Source: Bacillota bacterium
GTDB lineage: Bacteria > Bacillota > Clostridia > Clostridiales > Clostridiaceae
Direction: 5' to 3'
Assembly: GCA_023445445.1 (NCBI GenBank)
Contig: JAEXLD010000066.1
Coordinates: forward strand, 1-38,338
Length of the DNA stretch: 38,338 nucleotides
The position numbers and the translations under genes are program-made. Shown one piece after another: positions 24,123-32,536 of the stretch (positions are counted from its first letter, which is position 1; each line of letters begins with the position of its first letter). The notes beneath the pieces are model-generated. The model saw only the letters and a list, made by a program, of their open reading frames with translations, was not told the origin of the DNA and made no database searches.

Positions 24123-24434
24123 ATGGGTTTTTTTGATAATGTTAAAATTGAAGAAGATCAAACAATAGATGAAAATGAGTTTTTATTACACTCTTTAAAT
24201 GCACTTAGAACAATGGAAGTAATAGATATTAAAACTGGGACAAAACTAGGGTTTATAAAGGATTTTGTTATAGATACTAAAGAAAGTAAAGTCATTTCTA
24301 TACTATTGCCTGGTATGGCAAAGGGTTGGTTTAGTAAAGAAGAAGATATAGAAATACCTTGGAATAAAGTTAAGAAAGCTGGAATTGAAGTTATTCTAAT
24401 AGATAGTACAGATATAGAAAAATTAAACTTGTAA
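24123..24434 (+). CDS. ylmC: YlmC/YmxH family PRC-barrel sporulation protein
   Basis: Single PRC-barrel protein of 103 residues with core RTMEVIDIKTGTKLGFIKDFVID followed by VISILLPG and EIPWNKVKKAGIEVILID. Sporulation-associated by family and position, mechanism unknown; no catalytic or membrane features are visible. Start: ATG 24123, 4 bases after AAGGAGGT (24111-24118); the frame is open 19 codons further upstream but without a ribosome site. The sigG-ylmC-ylmD order is shared with B. subtilis, though here nrdR is inserted between ylmC and ylmD. It is the second PRC-barrel gene in the window and is much shorter than the one at 2623. Confidence 0.9.
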   Translation: MGFFDNVKIEEDQTIDENEFLLHSLNALRTMEVIDIKTGTKLGFIKDFVIDTKESKVISILLPGMAKGWFSKEEDIEIPWNKVKKAGIEVILIDSTDIEKLNL

Positions 24435-24510
24435 AAAAATTATAGAAATAATTAAATAAAATATGTATAATTTATAATAGACAAAAGAATTTTAGAAAGG
24501 CGTGAAGTAG

Positions 24511-24966
24511 ATGAGATGTCCATTTTGCTCGTTTGAGGAAAGTAAGGTGGTAGATTCCAGATCAACAGATGATAGCACCACAATAAGAAGAAGAAGAGAA
24601 TGTTTAAAATGTGGTAAAAGATACACTACATATGAAAAGGTAGAGGATATTCCAATTTTAGTTGTTAAAAGAGATTCTACTAGGGAAAATTTTAATAAGG
24701 AAAAAATTATTAATGGTTTAATTAGAGCTTGCCAAAAAAGGCCAGTATCTAGACAACAAATTGAAGATTTAGCAGAGGATATTGAAAAGACTATTTCAAA
24801 CAAAATGATAACAGAAGTTAATTCTAAATTAATTGGTGAAATGGTAATGGAGAGATTAAAGAATGTAGATGAAATATCTTATGTTAGATTTGCTTCCGTA
24901 TATAGAGAATTTAAAGATATAAATACTTTTTTAGAAGAAATAAAAACTTTAGTTTCCAAAAAGTAA
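24511..24966 (+). CDS. nrdR: Transcriptional repressor NrdR
   Basis: Nucleotide-sensing repressor of ribonucleotide reductase genes. The 151-residue length is typical. The N-terminal zinc ribbon has C3/C6 and C31/C34 (MRCPFC and ECLKCG). The basic stretch IRRRRECLKCGKRYTTYE is the family signature, and an ATP-cone domain covers about 46-136. Start: ATG 24511 with AGGCGTGA upstream. Two overlapping TATAAT boxes (24466-24471, 24473-24478) lie ahead of it without clear -35 partners. It is closed by a very strong terminator. No ribonucleotide reductase gene is in the window, so its targets lie elsewhere. Confidence 0.97.
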   Translation: MRCPFCSFEESKVVDSRSTDDSTTIRRRRECLKCGKRYTTYEKVEDIPILVVKRDSTRENFNKEKIINGLIRACQKRPVSRQQIEDLAEDIEKTISNKMITEVNSKLIGEMVMERLKNVDEISYVRFASVYREFKDINTFLEEIKTLVSKK

Positions 24967-25006
24967 AAGCTGTTAAAATGATTTTTATCATTTTAACAGC
25001 TTTTTA
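24965..25006 (+). terminator. Rho-independent terminator after nrdR
   Basis: Perfect 18-bp stem, arms 24965-24982 and 24987-25004, four-base T loop, T-tail to about 25005 and again after one A. It separates nrdR from the pgeF-phoPR genes. Confidence 0.94.
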
Positions 25007-25011
25007 TTTTA

Positions 25012-25063
25012 AGGTTAAAAGTAGGTTAAAAAAATAGATAATAAATTTAATAAATGGTAAAAT
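25012..25063 (+). promoter_or_regulatory. Direct repeat and extended -10 ahead of pgeF-phoP-phoR
   Basis: AGGTTAAAA occurs twice, at 25012-25020 and 25023-25031, exactly 11 bp apart. On the minus strand it reads TTTTAACC - TTTTAACC, sharing TTAAC with the repeats ahead of pstS. An extended -10, TGGTAAAAT (25055-25063), follows. The spacing would put the repeat at about -40 to -58, suitable for an activator. PhoP binding is inference. Confidence 0.4.
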
Positions 25064-25092
25064 GTATTCAAAGAAGTAAATGAGGTGACTAA

Positions 25093-25830
25093 ATGAATAG
25101 CTTATACACAAGAGATTTTAAAAAGGAAAAAGACTTTCTTATTTATGAATTAGGGAATATAAACATAGTTTTTTCAACAGCTGAAAATGATAGGAGTTTT
25201 AATAGACATAAAGATTTTGGAATAGACAATTTAAATAGTATAGTTAATGACTTTCATTTGGATAGTATACAGTATTTAAATCAAATTCATAGTGATAATG
25301 TTTTTATATATAATAAGTTAAATGGAGATTTAAAAGATAAAGAAGGAGATGCTTTAATAACAAAAGAAGAAAATACTGCAATAGGAGTTTTTACTGCAGA
25401 TTGTGTTCCTATCGTTATAGTAGATGATAAAAGTAAAATTATCGCATCTATTCATAGCGGGTGGAAAGGAACCTTTAATTCCATAGTTTTAAAAACCTTA
25501 AATAAGATGAAAAAGGAATTTAATATAGATATTAATGAAACAAAGATTTTTATAGGACCTCATATAAGACAATGTTGTTATGAGGTATCTTATGAGCTTA
25601 AAGAATCTTTTATAGAGAAAACAAAAATAGAAGAGGATAAATTATTTAAAGGAAGAAACTTAAGTATGGAAGAGTGTATTTTAAAGGATGTAAGAGATTT
25701 TGGAATAAAGGAAGGTAATATTTATTCTTTAAAGCTATGTACTTATTGTGAAGAAGAAACTAAGTTGTTTTCATATAGAAAATCAGTAGGAACTTATGGA
25801 AGATTATTTACATTTGCTTTTATAAAATAA
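25093..25830 (+). CDS. pgeF: Peptidoglycan editing factor / purine nucleoside phosphorylase-like protein (YlmD, DUF152)
   Basis: Protein of 245 residues in the YfiH/YlmD (Cu-polyphenol oxidase, laccase-like) family, for which purine nucleoside phosphorylase and adenosine deaminase activity, and in E. coli peptidoglycan quality control, have been reported. The metal site is H66 (QIHSDNV), C104 (FTADCVPIV) and H121 (IHSGWKGT). GPHIRQCCYEVSYEL and the C-terminal SYRKSVGTYGRLFTFAFI are further signatures. Start: ATG 25093 after GAGGTGA. The phoP start follows 13 bases after the stop, so it probably shares a transcript with the phosphate sensor. Which activity matters here cannot be read from sequence. 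Confidence 0.92.
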   Translation: MNSLYTRDFKKEKDFLIYELGNINIVFSTAENDRSFNRHKDFGIDNLNSIVNDFHLDSIQYLNQIHSDNVFIYNKLNGDLKDKEGDALITKEENTAIGVFTADCVPIVIVDDKSKIIASIHSGWKGTFNSIVLKTLNKMKKEFNIDINETKIFIGPHIRQCCYEVSYELKESFIEKTKIEEDKLFKGRNLSMEECILKDVRDFGIKEGNIYSLKLCTYCEEETKLFSYRKSVGTYGRLFTFAFIK

Positions 25831-25843
25831 GGGGGGGATAGTT

Positions 25844-26542
25844 ATGGCGTCAGAAAAAATATTAGTAGTAGATGATGAAGATCATATTGTTGAGTTAATT
25901 ACATATAATTTAATGAATTCTGGTTACAATGTTCTTACAGCTAATAACGGAATGGATGCTGTAAGAATAGCGAAGGAGGAGAATCCTAATTTAATTTTGC
26001 TTGATTTAATGATTCCAGGATTAGATGGGTATGATGTCTGCAAAGCTATTAGAAGTGATATAAATACTAAGAACATATCTATAATAATGTTAACTGCTAA
26101 AGGAGAGGAACTAGATAAGATATTAGGATTAGAACTTGGAGCAGATGACTATATTACAAAGCCATTTTCTATAAGGGAACTATTAGCTAGAATTAAGGCT
26201 ATACTTAGAAGAACAAAGTCTATAGAAACTACTGAAGATATATATAATTCTAATGGAATGTATATAAACTTTGAAAGAAGAGAAGTTTCTATTTTAGGAA
26301 ATAAGGTAGATTTAACTTTAAAAGAATTTGAATTACTTGAAATATTAGTTAAAAATAGAGGGAAAATATTAACCAGAGAAACCCTTCTTGATAAAATATG
26401 GGGATATGAATATGTAGGAGAAACAAGAACTATAGATGTTCATATTAGATATTTAAGAAAAAAAATTGAAGTAGATGATAAGGATCCACAATTTATTGAA
26501 ACTATAAGAGGAGTAGGATATAGATTTAATCCTAATAATTAA
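25844..26542 (+). CDS. phoP: OmpR/PhoB-family response regulator PhoP
   Basis: Two-component DNA-binding regulator of 232 residues. The receiver domain has acidic pocket D10/D11, phospho-acceptor D54 (LILLDLMIPG), a conserved T in IIMLTA and lysine in YITKPFS. The C-terminal winged helix includes LTLKEFELLEILVKNRGKILTRE and TRTIDVHIRYLRKKI. The family is broad, but the cognate kinase gene 2 bases downstream and the pst genes immediately after point to phosphate regulation, as with the PhoPR pair beside pst in C. acetobutylicum. Start: ATG 25844 after a G-rich ribosome site (AAGGGGGGG). Confidence 0.92.
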   Translation: MASEKILVVDDEDHIVELITYNLMNSGYNVLTANNGMDAVRIAKEENPNLILLDLMIPGLDGYDVCKAIRSDINTKNISIIMLTAKGEELDKILGLELGADDYITKPFSIRELLARIKAILRRTKSIETTEDIYNSNGMYINFERREVSILGNKVDLTLKEFELLEILVKNRGKILTRETLLDKIWGYEYVGETRTIDVHIRYLRKKIEVDDKDPQFIETIRGVGYRFNPNN

Positions 26543-26544
26543 GT

Positions 26545-28242
26545 ATGAAGAAGAGAATATTAGTTTCATCATTAATAACGGTAATATTTGCTTTAATATT
26601 AGTGACTTCTTCTTTTATAGCATTATTAAATGTTAAAGAGATAGATAGAACTAAAGATACCTTAGAAAGTTATAACGATATAGTTATAAGATATATTAAT
26701 TTAGAGCAGGATAATTTTGATGATTTTATAATTAATAAGGCTAATGTTAGATTTACAATTGTGGATAAAGAGGGTAATGTAATTAAGGATTCAATTAATG
26801 ATATATTTGAAAATCACTCTAGTAGAGAAGAAATAATAAATGCTTTTAAGAATGGAAAAGCTACTTCAACAAGATATAGTAAAACAGAAGGAGTTAATGT
26901 AGTTTATTATGCTACTAAGATAAATGATAATATGGTCTTAAGATCATCAGTACCTATAAGTAATATTAAATTTTTTACTGAGGGATATTTAAGATACTAT
27001 TTTATAATAATATTTTTTGCTATTTTGTTATCTCTAGGGCTTTCTTTAAAATTAATTAGAGCTATTATTTATCCTTTAAAGGATTTAGAAAAAGCTACGG
27101 ATAAAATTGCAAATGGAGATTATAGCAGAAGAATTAATATACATACTAACGATGAAATTGGTTCCCTAGCAAACACTTTTAATAATATGGCAGATCAACT
27201 TAACTCTAAAATTATAGATTCTATAGATAAGCAAAATAAGTTAGAAGCTATATTAGAAAGTATGGAAAGTGGTGTAATAGCTGTAGATAATAAGCAAAAT
27301 GTAATGCTTATTAACCCTTATGCTAAAAATTTATTTGGAGTTAATAGTGATATTATAGGTAAAAATATATCAGAATATATAATTGATTACGATATAATTT
27401 CCTTTATGAGGAGTATACATGAAATAGAAACAAAGGAAATTAAACTTCTTCATCCTATCCCAAGGGAACTTAGAATAAAAAAAGCACCTATAATAAATAC
27501 AAAGAAGATACCTATTGGAGTAGTTTTAACAGTTTTAGATATTACTGATATAAAGAGGCTGGAGAATATTAGAAGTCAATTTGTGGCTAATGTATCTCAT
27601 GAACTTAAAACTCCTTTAACATCTATAAAGGGATTTGCAGAAACTTTAAAATATGTTGAAGATAATAATACTAGAAATAAGTTTTTAGATATTATAGATA
27701 AAGAAGCAGAAAGGCTAACAACTTTAATTAATGATATATTAATATTATCAAATATTGAAAATAATAAGATGAGAGAAGAAGAGTTTAATCCTTCTGAAGT
27801 CATAAATGATGTAATCAATATGTTTAGCAAAGAAGCTAATAATAAAGAAGTGGAAATACATTTTAATAATAAAGGAAGCAGAGAACTTCTTGGTGATAGA
27901 GATAAATTCTATCAAATGATGTTAAATTTAGTTGAAAATGCAGTAAAATATTCTAATGATAAAGCTATAATTAATATAAGTACTTATGAAAATAAGGATT
28001 ATGAATATGTAGAAGTAGAGGATAATGGTATAGGAATTCCGGCAGAAGACTTACCAAGAATTTTTGAAAGATTTTATAGAGTAGATAAGTCACGAGCAAA
28101 AGGTGGAACAGGATTAGGTTTAGCTATAGTAAAGCATATTGTGAAGATGTTTAATGGTGAAGTTTATGTAGATTCTGAACTTAATAAGGGAACAAAATTT
28201 ACTATTAAGCTTAGAAAACTTAGAAAATTGAATGAATTATAG
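26545..28242 (+). CDS. phoR: Phosphate sensor histidine kinase PhoR
   Basis: Membrane histidine kinase of 565 residues: membrane segment 1 (about 5-28), an extracytoplasmic sensing region (about 30-145), membrane segment 2 (about 150-175), HAMP, PAS (about 230-340), a phospho-acceptor helix with H352 in VSHELKTPLTS, and a HATPase domain (N box NLVENAVKYS, G1 DNGIGIP, F box RIFERFYR, G2 GGTGLGL). The start is 2 bases after the phoP stop with no good ribosome site, so translation depends on coupling. Domain order equals B. subtilis PhoR and clostridial relatives. In such systems PhoU and the Pst transporter, encoded just downstream, usually hold the kinase in check when phosphate is plentiful. 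Confidence 0.92.
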   Translation: MKKRILVSSLITVIFALILVTSSFIALLNVKEIDRTKDTLESYNDIVIRYINLEQDNFDDFIINKANVRFTIVDKEGNVIKDSINDIFENHSSREEIINAFKNGKATSTRYSKTEGVNVVYYATKINDNMVLRSSVPISNIKFFTEGYLRYYFIIIFFAILLSLGLSLKLIRAIIYPLKDLEKATDKIANGDYSRRINIHTNDEIGSLANTFNNMADQLNSKIIDSIDKQNKLEAILESMESGVIAVDNKQNVMLINPYAKNLFGVNSDIIGKNISEYIIDYDIISFMRSIHEIETKEIKLLHPIPRELRIKKAPIINTKKIPIGVVLTVLDITDIKRLENIRSQFVANVSHELKTPLTSIKGFAETLKYVEDNNTRNKFLDIIDKEAERLTTLINDILILSNIENNKMREEEFNPSEVINDVINMFSKEANNKEVEIHFNNKGSRELLGDRDKFYQMMLNLVENAVKYSNDKAIINISTYENKDYEYVEVEDNGIGIPAEDLPRIFERFYRVDKSRAKGGTGLGLAIVKHIVKMFNGEVYVDSELNKGTKFTIKLRKLRKLNEL

Positions 28243-28249
28243 ACCTAAG

Positions 28250-28302
28250 AAGTTGTATTAAAGTAATTGTTAAATTTACTTTTAGTACAACTTTTATTTT
28301 TT
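28250..28302 (+). terminator. Terminator after phoR
   Basis: Inverted repeat 28250-28266 / 28275-28293 with one extra base in the 3' arm (AGTTGTA / TACAACT at the base), followed by TTATTTTTTA. It separates phoPR from the pst promoter region. Confidence 0.75.
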
Positions 28303-28315
28303 ATTATAAGAATTG

Positions 28316-28400
28316 TTAAAATTATTTAACATAATCGTAACTTTTCTTAACTTTTAAATAATATTCGCTTAACTTTTAAAGAGTAATATTTAATTATAAA
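28316..28400 (+). promoter_or_regulatory. Candidate PhoP boxes and -10 of the pst operon
   Basis: TTAAC-type pentamers repeat with about 10-11 bp phasing: TTAAA (28316), TTAAC (28326), GTAAC (28337), TTAAC (28347), then TTAAC (28369) two turns on. Three of them carry the longer form AACTTTT. A TATAAA -10 (28395-28400) has no -35, as expected for an activator-dependent promoter. In B. subtilis, PhoP binds TTAACA-type repeats at this spacing. Low phosphate should switch the operon on. Confidence 0.65.
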
Positions 28401-28440
28401 GAGATTAATAGAAAATATTGTTAATTTGGAGGTGTCAAAT

Positions 28441-29298
28441 ATGAAAAGAAAGAGTTTAAAATTTATATGCACAACATTAATAATAAGTATAGCAGGAGCA
28501 GTCTTTGTTGGATGTGGGAACTCTTCAACTGAAGGTAACTCAGAAGGAGGAAACTCTACAGATAAAGCAACCATATCTATTTCTGGATCTACTTCTGTTG
28601 GTCCATTAATGGGAAAGTTAGCAGAAAAATATGAAAATGAAAACACTAATGTTTCTATAGAAATAAATGAGGTAGGTTCATCAGCAGGAATTAAAGATAC
28701 TATAAATGGTGTTTCAGAAATAGGTATGTCCTCAAGAGAACTGAAATCAGAAGAAGAAAGTTTAGTTAAAGCAACAACTATTGCTTATGATGGTATTGCT
28801 ATAATAACAAATAAAAATAATCCTATTAAAAATATAACAATAGAACAAATTAAAGAAATATATACAGGGAAAATAAAAAATTGGAATGAAATAGAAGGTG
28901 GTAAAGATGCTCCTATAGTTGTAGTATCTAGAGAAGAAGGATCAGGAACTAGAGATGCTTTTCAAGAAATTATTGGATATAAATCAGATGAGTTAGAACC
29001 CACTACAATGATAGCAAATGCTACAGGAGCAGTTAAGCAAACTGTAATAGGAAATGAAAATTCAATTGGCTTTGTATCTTTTGAATACTTAGATGATGAA
29101 ATAAATGTCTTAAATGTAGAAAATGTAGAACCTAAGGCAGAATTAGTTCAATCTGGTAAATATAAAATATCAAGACCATTTATTGTAGTAAGTAAAGAAG
29201 GTACTTTAAGTGAAGAAGGACAAAAGTTCATAGACTTTATTTTAGGTGAAGAAGGACAAACTATGGTTAAAGATAATAAAGCAATTCCAGTGAAATAG
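28441..29298 (+). CDS. pstS: Phosphate ABC transporter substrate-binding lipoprotein PstS
   Basis: Binds inorganic phosphate outside the membrane and hands it to PstCA. It has 285 residues with a lipoprotein signal: basic MKRKSLKF, hydrophobic core, and lipobox cysteine C25 (AVFVGC). A Ser/Gly/Asn-rich linker follows. Phosphate-binding stretches are ISGSTSVGPLM, GSSAGIKD and SREEGSGTRDAF. Start: ATG 28441, 8 bases after GGAGGTG; an in-frame TTG five codons upstream overlaps the ribosome site and is rejected. It is first in the pstSCAB-phoU operon. A hairpin after the stop may make its mRNA more abundant than the rest. Confidence 0.96.
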   Translation: MKRKSLKFICTTLIISIAGAVFVGCGNSSTEGNSEGGNSTDKATISISGSTSVGPLMGKLAEKYENENTNVSIEINEVGSSAGIKDTINGVSEIGMSSRELKSEEESLVKATTIAYDGIAIITNKNNPIKNITIEQIKEIYTGKIKNWNEIEGGKDAPIVVVSREEGSGTRDAFQEIIGYKSDELEPTTMIANATGAVKQTVIGNENSIGFVSFEYLDDEINVLNVENVEPKAELVQSGKYKISRPFIVVSKEGTLSEEGQKFIDFILGEEGQTMVKDNKAIPVK

Positions 29299-29305
29299 CA
29301 TAATC

Positions 29306-29336
29306 TTAAGGGGCTGTCTCACAGCTCCTTAATTTT
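29306..29336 (+). terminator. Hairpin between pstS and pstC
   Basis: Arms TTAAGGGGCTGT (29306-29317) / ACAGCTCCTTAA (29321-29332), 12 bp with one G-U and a 3-base loop, then TTTTC. The short T-tract and the lack of a promoter before pstC suggest a leaky terminator or mRNA-stabilising hairpin that sets the ratio of PstS to membrane components. Confidence 0.65.
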
Positions 29337-29353
29337 CATAGGAGAGGATAAGC

Positions 29354-30241
29354 ATGTTAAGTGTTAACAAAAAAAATAATAGAAAGTATTTTATAGAAGA
29401 TTTATCAAAAGGGATATTTTTAGCTAGTGCACTTATTGCAGTAATAAGTTTATTGGTGATTATTGGGTTTGTATTTTATAAAGGATTAAATCCTTTTATA
29501 AACAAAGGATATTCTTTTGTTGATTTTTTTATAGGGAGTAAGTGGATACCCAGTTCAGATACCTATGGTGTTATGCCAATGGTAATTGCATCTATAATTG
29601 GAACTTTAGGTTCACTAATACTTGGGGTTCCTATAGGTATATTAACAGCTATATTTATATCAGAAGTAGCACCTAAAAAATTTGGCAAGTTAATATCTGC
29701 AGCAGTTGAGCTATTAGCTGGCATTCCATCAGTTTTATATGGAATTTTTGGCCTATCTGTTATAGTACCTTGGATTATGAATACTTTTAATTTGCCTAAA
29801 GGGCAAAGTCTTTTAGCTATCATAATAGTACTATCAATTATGATGTTACCTACCATAGTAACAGTTTCTGAAACTGCTATAAGAGCAGTTCCTAAAAGTT
29901 ATAAAGAAGGCTCCTTAGCTCTTGGGGCATCACATATAGAAACAACCTTTAAAGTTGTTGTTCCAGCAGCAAAGTCTGGAATTTTAGCAGCTGTAGTGTT
30001 AGGAATAGGTAGAGCTATCGGTGAAACAATGGCAATAATTTTAGTTGCAGGGAATTCACCTATTATTCCAAGTTCAATTATGGATTCAGTAAGACCACTT
30101 ACTACTAATATAGCGTTAGAAATGGGGTATTCTTTTGGAACACATCAAGAGATGCTATTTGCCACAGGGGTTATACTATTTCTATTTATATTACTATTAA
30201 ACTTAGTATTAACCAAACTTTCTAGTAAGGAAGGTAACTAG
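29354..30241 (+). CDS. pstC: Phosphate ABC transporter permease PstC
   Basis: One of two membrane subunits of the phosphate importer. 295 residues with about six membrane segments (first near 20-43, last near 268-287). The ABC-binding loop is SYKEGSLALGASHIETTFKVVVPAA (about 182-206), and GVMPMVIASIIGTLGSLILG and ELLAGIPSVLYGIFGL are PstC/PstA signatures. Start: ATG 29354 after GGAGAGG. pstA follows 2 bases after the stop. The assignment of PstC to the first permease follows the usual operon order and the periplasmic-loop sequence near 44-70. Confidence 0.95.
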   Translation: MLSVNKKNNRKYFIEDLSKGIFLASALIAVISLLVIIGFVFYKGLNPFINKGYSFVDFFIGSKWIPSSDTYGVMPMVIASIIGTLGSLILGVPIGILTAIFISEVAPKKFGKLISAAVELLAGIPSVLYGIFGLSVIVPWIMNTFNLPKGQSLLAIIIVLSIMMLPTIVTVSETAIRAVPKSYKEGSLALGASHIETTFKVVVPAAKSGILAAVVLGIGRAIGETMAIILVAGNSPIIPSSIMDSVRPLTTNIALEMGYSFGTHQEMLFATGVILFLFILLLNLVLTKLSSKEGN

Positions 30242-30243
30242 TT

Positions 30244-31068
30244 ATGAGAAAATTTAAAGAAATATTATTAAGGTCATTATTATGGATATCTGCAGGTATT
30301 ACAGTTGGAATATTGTTATTTATTTTAGGATTTATTTTTTTAAAGGGATATAAATTAATAAACTTAGATTTTATTACAAAAAATTATTCAGCATCAGGAA
30401 ATGGTGGAATTTTACCTATGATAATAGCAACATTATATACTGTTGGTATTTCTATACTAGTAGCAACCCCTATAGGGATATTAGCTGCTATTTACTTAAC
30501 AGAGTATGCTAAACAAGGTAAGATTGTAAAAATTATTAGGTTTGCAACAGAAAGTTTATCAGGTATTCCCTCTATAGTTTATGGATTATTTGGATCTATA
30601 TTTTTCGTTGTAACATTAAAACTAGGATATTCAATACTTGCAGGATCTCTTACTGTTGCAATTATAATATTACCTGTAATTATTAGAACTACAGAAGAAG
30701 CTTTAAAGGCTGTGCCTCCATCATATAAAGAGGCATCATTAGGGCTAGGAGCAACTAGATTTCAAACACTATATAAGATAATAGTACCTAGTGCAATACC
30801 AGGAATACTAGTTGGAGTAATATTATCTGTTGGACGTGTAGTTGGTGAATCAGCAGCTATCTTACTAACAGCAGGAACTGTTGCAAAGATGCCCAAAGGA
30901 ATAATGTCTAGTGCAAGGACATTAACAGTACAATCTTATTTAGTAACTCAAGAATCAGGAGATATAGGACAAGCTACTGCAGTGGGAATAGTTTTAATAG
31001 TAATAATACTACTACTAAATATATTGGCAAAATTAATAAGTAAAAAATTTAATAAGGCAAATTATTAA
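30244..31068 (+). CDS. pstA: Phosphate ABC transporter permease PstA
   Basis: Second membrane subunit, 274 residues with about six membrane segments. Its coupling loop SYKEASLGLGATRFQTLYKIIVP (about 160-182) is clearly homologous to that of PstC, and NGGILPMIIATLYTVGISILVA and ESLSGIPSIVYGLFG are family motifs. Start: ATG 30244, just after the pstC stop, with AAGGAAGG at the end of pstC as ribosome site. With PstC it forms the channel energised by PstB. Confidence 0.95.
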   Translation: MRKFKEILLRSLLWISAGITVGILLFILGFIFLKGYKLINLDFITKNYSASGNGGILPMIIATLYTVGISILVATPIGILAAIYLTEYAKQGKIVKIIRFATESLSGIPSIVYGLFGSIFFVVTLKLGYSILAGSLTVAIIILPVIIRTTEEALKAVPPSYKEASLGLGATRFQTLYKIIVPSAIPGILVGVILSVGRVVGESAAILLTAGTVAKMPKGIMSSARTLTVQSYLVTQESGDIGQATAVGIVLIVIILLLNILAKLISKKFNKANY

Positions 31069-31092
31069 TTATATATACTAAGAGGTGTAAGT

Positions 31093-31857
31093 ATGTCAAA
31101 AGAAGATTTAAAGAAGATTCAGGTAAGAAACTTGAATTTGTATTATGGAGATAATCAAGCTTTAAAAAATATAAATATAGATTTAGAAGAAAATAAGGTT
31201 ACTGCTTTTATAGGACCTTCTGGATGCGGTAAATCTACATTTTTAAGAACTATTAACAGGATGAATGATTTAATTGATAATGTTAAAATTGAAGGAGAAA
31301 TTTTTGTTGATGGAGAAGATATATATAAAAGCAAAGATGTTATTGCATTAAGAACAAAGGTAGGTATGGTATTTCAAAAGCCTAATCCTTTTCCAATGTC
31401 AATTTATGATAATATAGCTTATGGGCCAAGGTTACATGGTATTAAAGACAAAAAAACATTAGATGAAATAGTAGAAAAAAGCTTAAAGGGAGCAGCCCTT
31501 TGGGATGAAGTTAAAGATAGGCTTAAAAAAAGCGCTTTAGGTTTATCGGGAGGACAGCAACAAAGATTATGTATAGCAAGAACCATAGCTGTTTCACCTG
31601 AAATAATATTAATGGATGAACCAACTTCTGCTTTAGATCCAATTTCTACTAATAAAATGGAAGAATTAATGGAAGATTTAAAAAAGAAGTATACAGTAAT
31701 AATAGTAACTCATAATATGCAACAAGCAGGTAGAATTGCAGATAAAACAGCATTTTTCTTAAATGGTGAAATAATTGAATATGGAGATACTGAAGATATT
31801 TTCTATAAACCTAGAGATAAAAGAACAGAAGACTATATTACTGGAAGATTCGGCTAA
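31093..31857 (+). CDS. pstB: Phosphate ABC transporter ATP-binding protein PstB
   Basis: Cytoplasmic ATPase subunit of 254 residues, normal length. Walker A GPSGCGKST (41-49), Q-loop in MVFQKPNPFPMSIYDNIAYGPR (the NPFP is typical of PstB), signature LSGGQQQR, Walker B ILMDEPTSALDP and switch histidine in VTHNMQQA. Start: ATG 31093 after AGAGGTG. phoU follows 22 bases later, completing the operon. Confidence 0.98.
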   Translation: MSKEDLKKIQVRNLNLYYGDNQALKNINIDLEENKVTAFIGPSGCGKSTFLRTINRMNDLIDNVKIEGEIFVDGEDIYKSKDVIALRTKVGMVFQKPNPFPMSIYDNIAYGPRLHGIKDKKTLDEIVEKSLKGAALWDEVKDRLKKSALGLSGGQQQRLCIARTIAVSPEIILMDEPTSALDPISTNKMEELMEDLKKKYTVIIVTHNMQQAGRIADKTAFFLNGEIIEYGDTEDIFYKPRDKRTEDYITGRFG

Positions 31858-31879
31858 AATTATTAAGAGGTGATAAAAG

Positions 31880-32536
31880 ATGATGAGAGAAGTAATGAGT
31901 AATAAAATTAAATTGCTTAATTCAGAATTAATAGAAATGGCAAGCTTAGTAGAAAAGCAAATATTAGAAAGTATGATTTCTTTAAAGAATCAAGATGTGG
32001 ATTTAGCAAAAAAAGTTATAAAAAATGATGACAAAGTAGATGATTTACAAAAGGTTATAGAAGAGAAATGCATAAAGTTTATGGCTACAGAATCTCCTTT
32101 AGCTAGAGACTTAAGAAGCATATATACAACAACTAAAATCGTAACTGATCTTGAAAGAATGGCAGACTATGCTGTAGATATATGCAAGATAGTTCCTAGA
32201 GTTAAGGGGGTAGATTTCTCAGAAGAAGTAGCTCCAATTTGGGAACTAGTTGATATTGTTAATAATATGATAAAATTATCAATTGAAGCTTACGTTAATG
32301 GGGATGTTAATGCAGCTTACGAAATTTGTCGTATGGATGATAGAGTAGATACAATTTATCAAGGTATGTTTAGCATAGTTCTTAAGAAAATGGGGAATGA
32401 AACTGAAATGATAAACCAAGGAACTCAAATTCTTTTTGCTTCAAAATACTTAGAGAGAATTGGTGATCATGTAACTAATATATGTGAGTGGATAATATTC
32501 TCTAAAAAAGGGAATTATGTAGACTTGAATGAATAA
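31880..32536 (+). CDS. phoU: Phosphate signalling complex accessory protein PhoU
   Basis: All-helical peripheral protein of 218 residues, made of two three-helix repeats, each with a metal-binding acidic motif: DDKVDDLQ near 52-59 and DDRVDTIY in the second half. It links Pst transporter activity to PhoR and prevents excess phosphate uptake. ERMADYAVDI and ERIGDHVTNICEW are the equivalent helices of the two repeats. Start: ATG 31880 after GAGGTGA; a second ATG follows at once and a third is at 31892. Last gene of the pst operon. Confidence 0.96.
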   Translation: MMREVMSNKIKLLNSELIEMASLVEKQILESMISLKNQDVDLAKKVIKNDDKVDDLQKVIEEKCIKFMATESPLARDLRSIYTTTKIVTDLERMADYAVDICKIVPRVKGVDFSEEVAPIWELVDIVNNMIKLSIEAYVNGDVNAAYEICRMDDRVDTIYQGMFSIVLKKMGNETEMINQGTQILFASKYLERIGDHVTNICEWIIFSKKGNYVDLNE

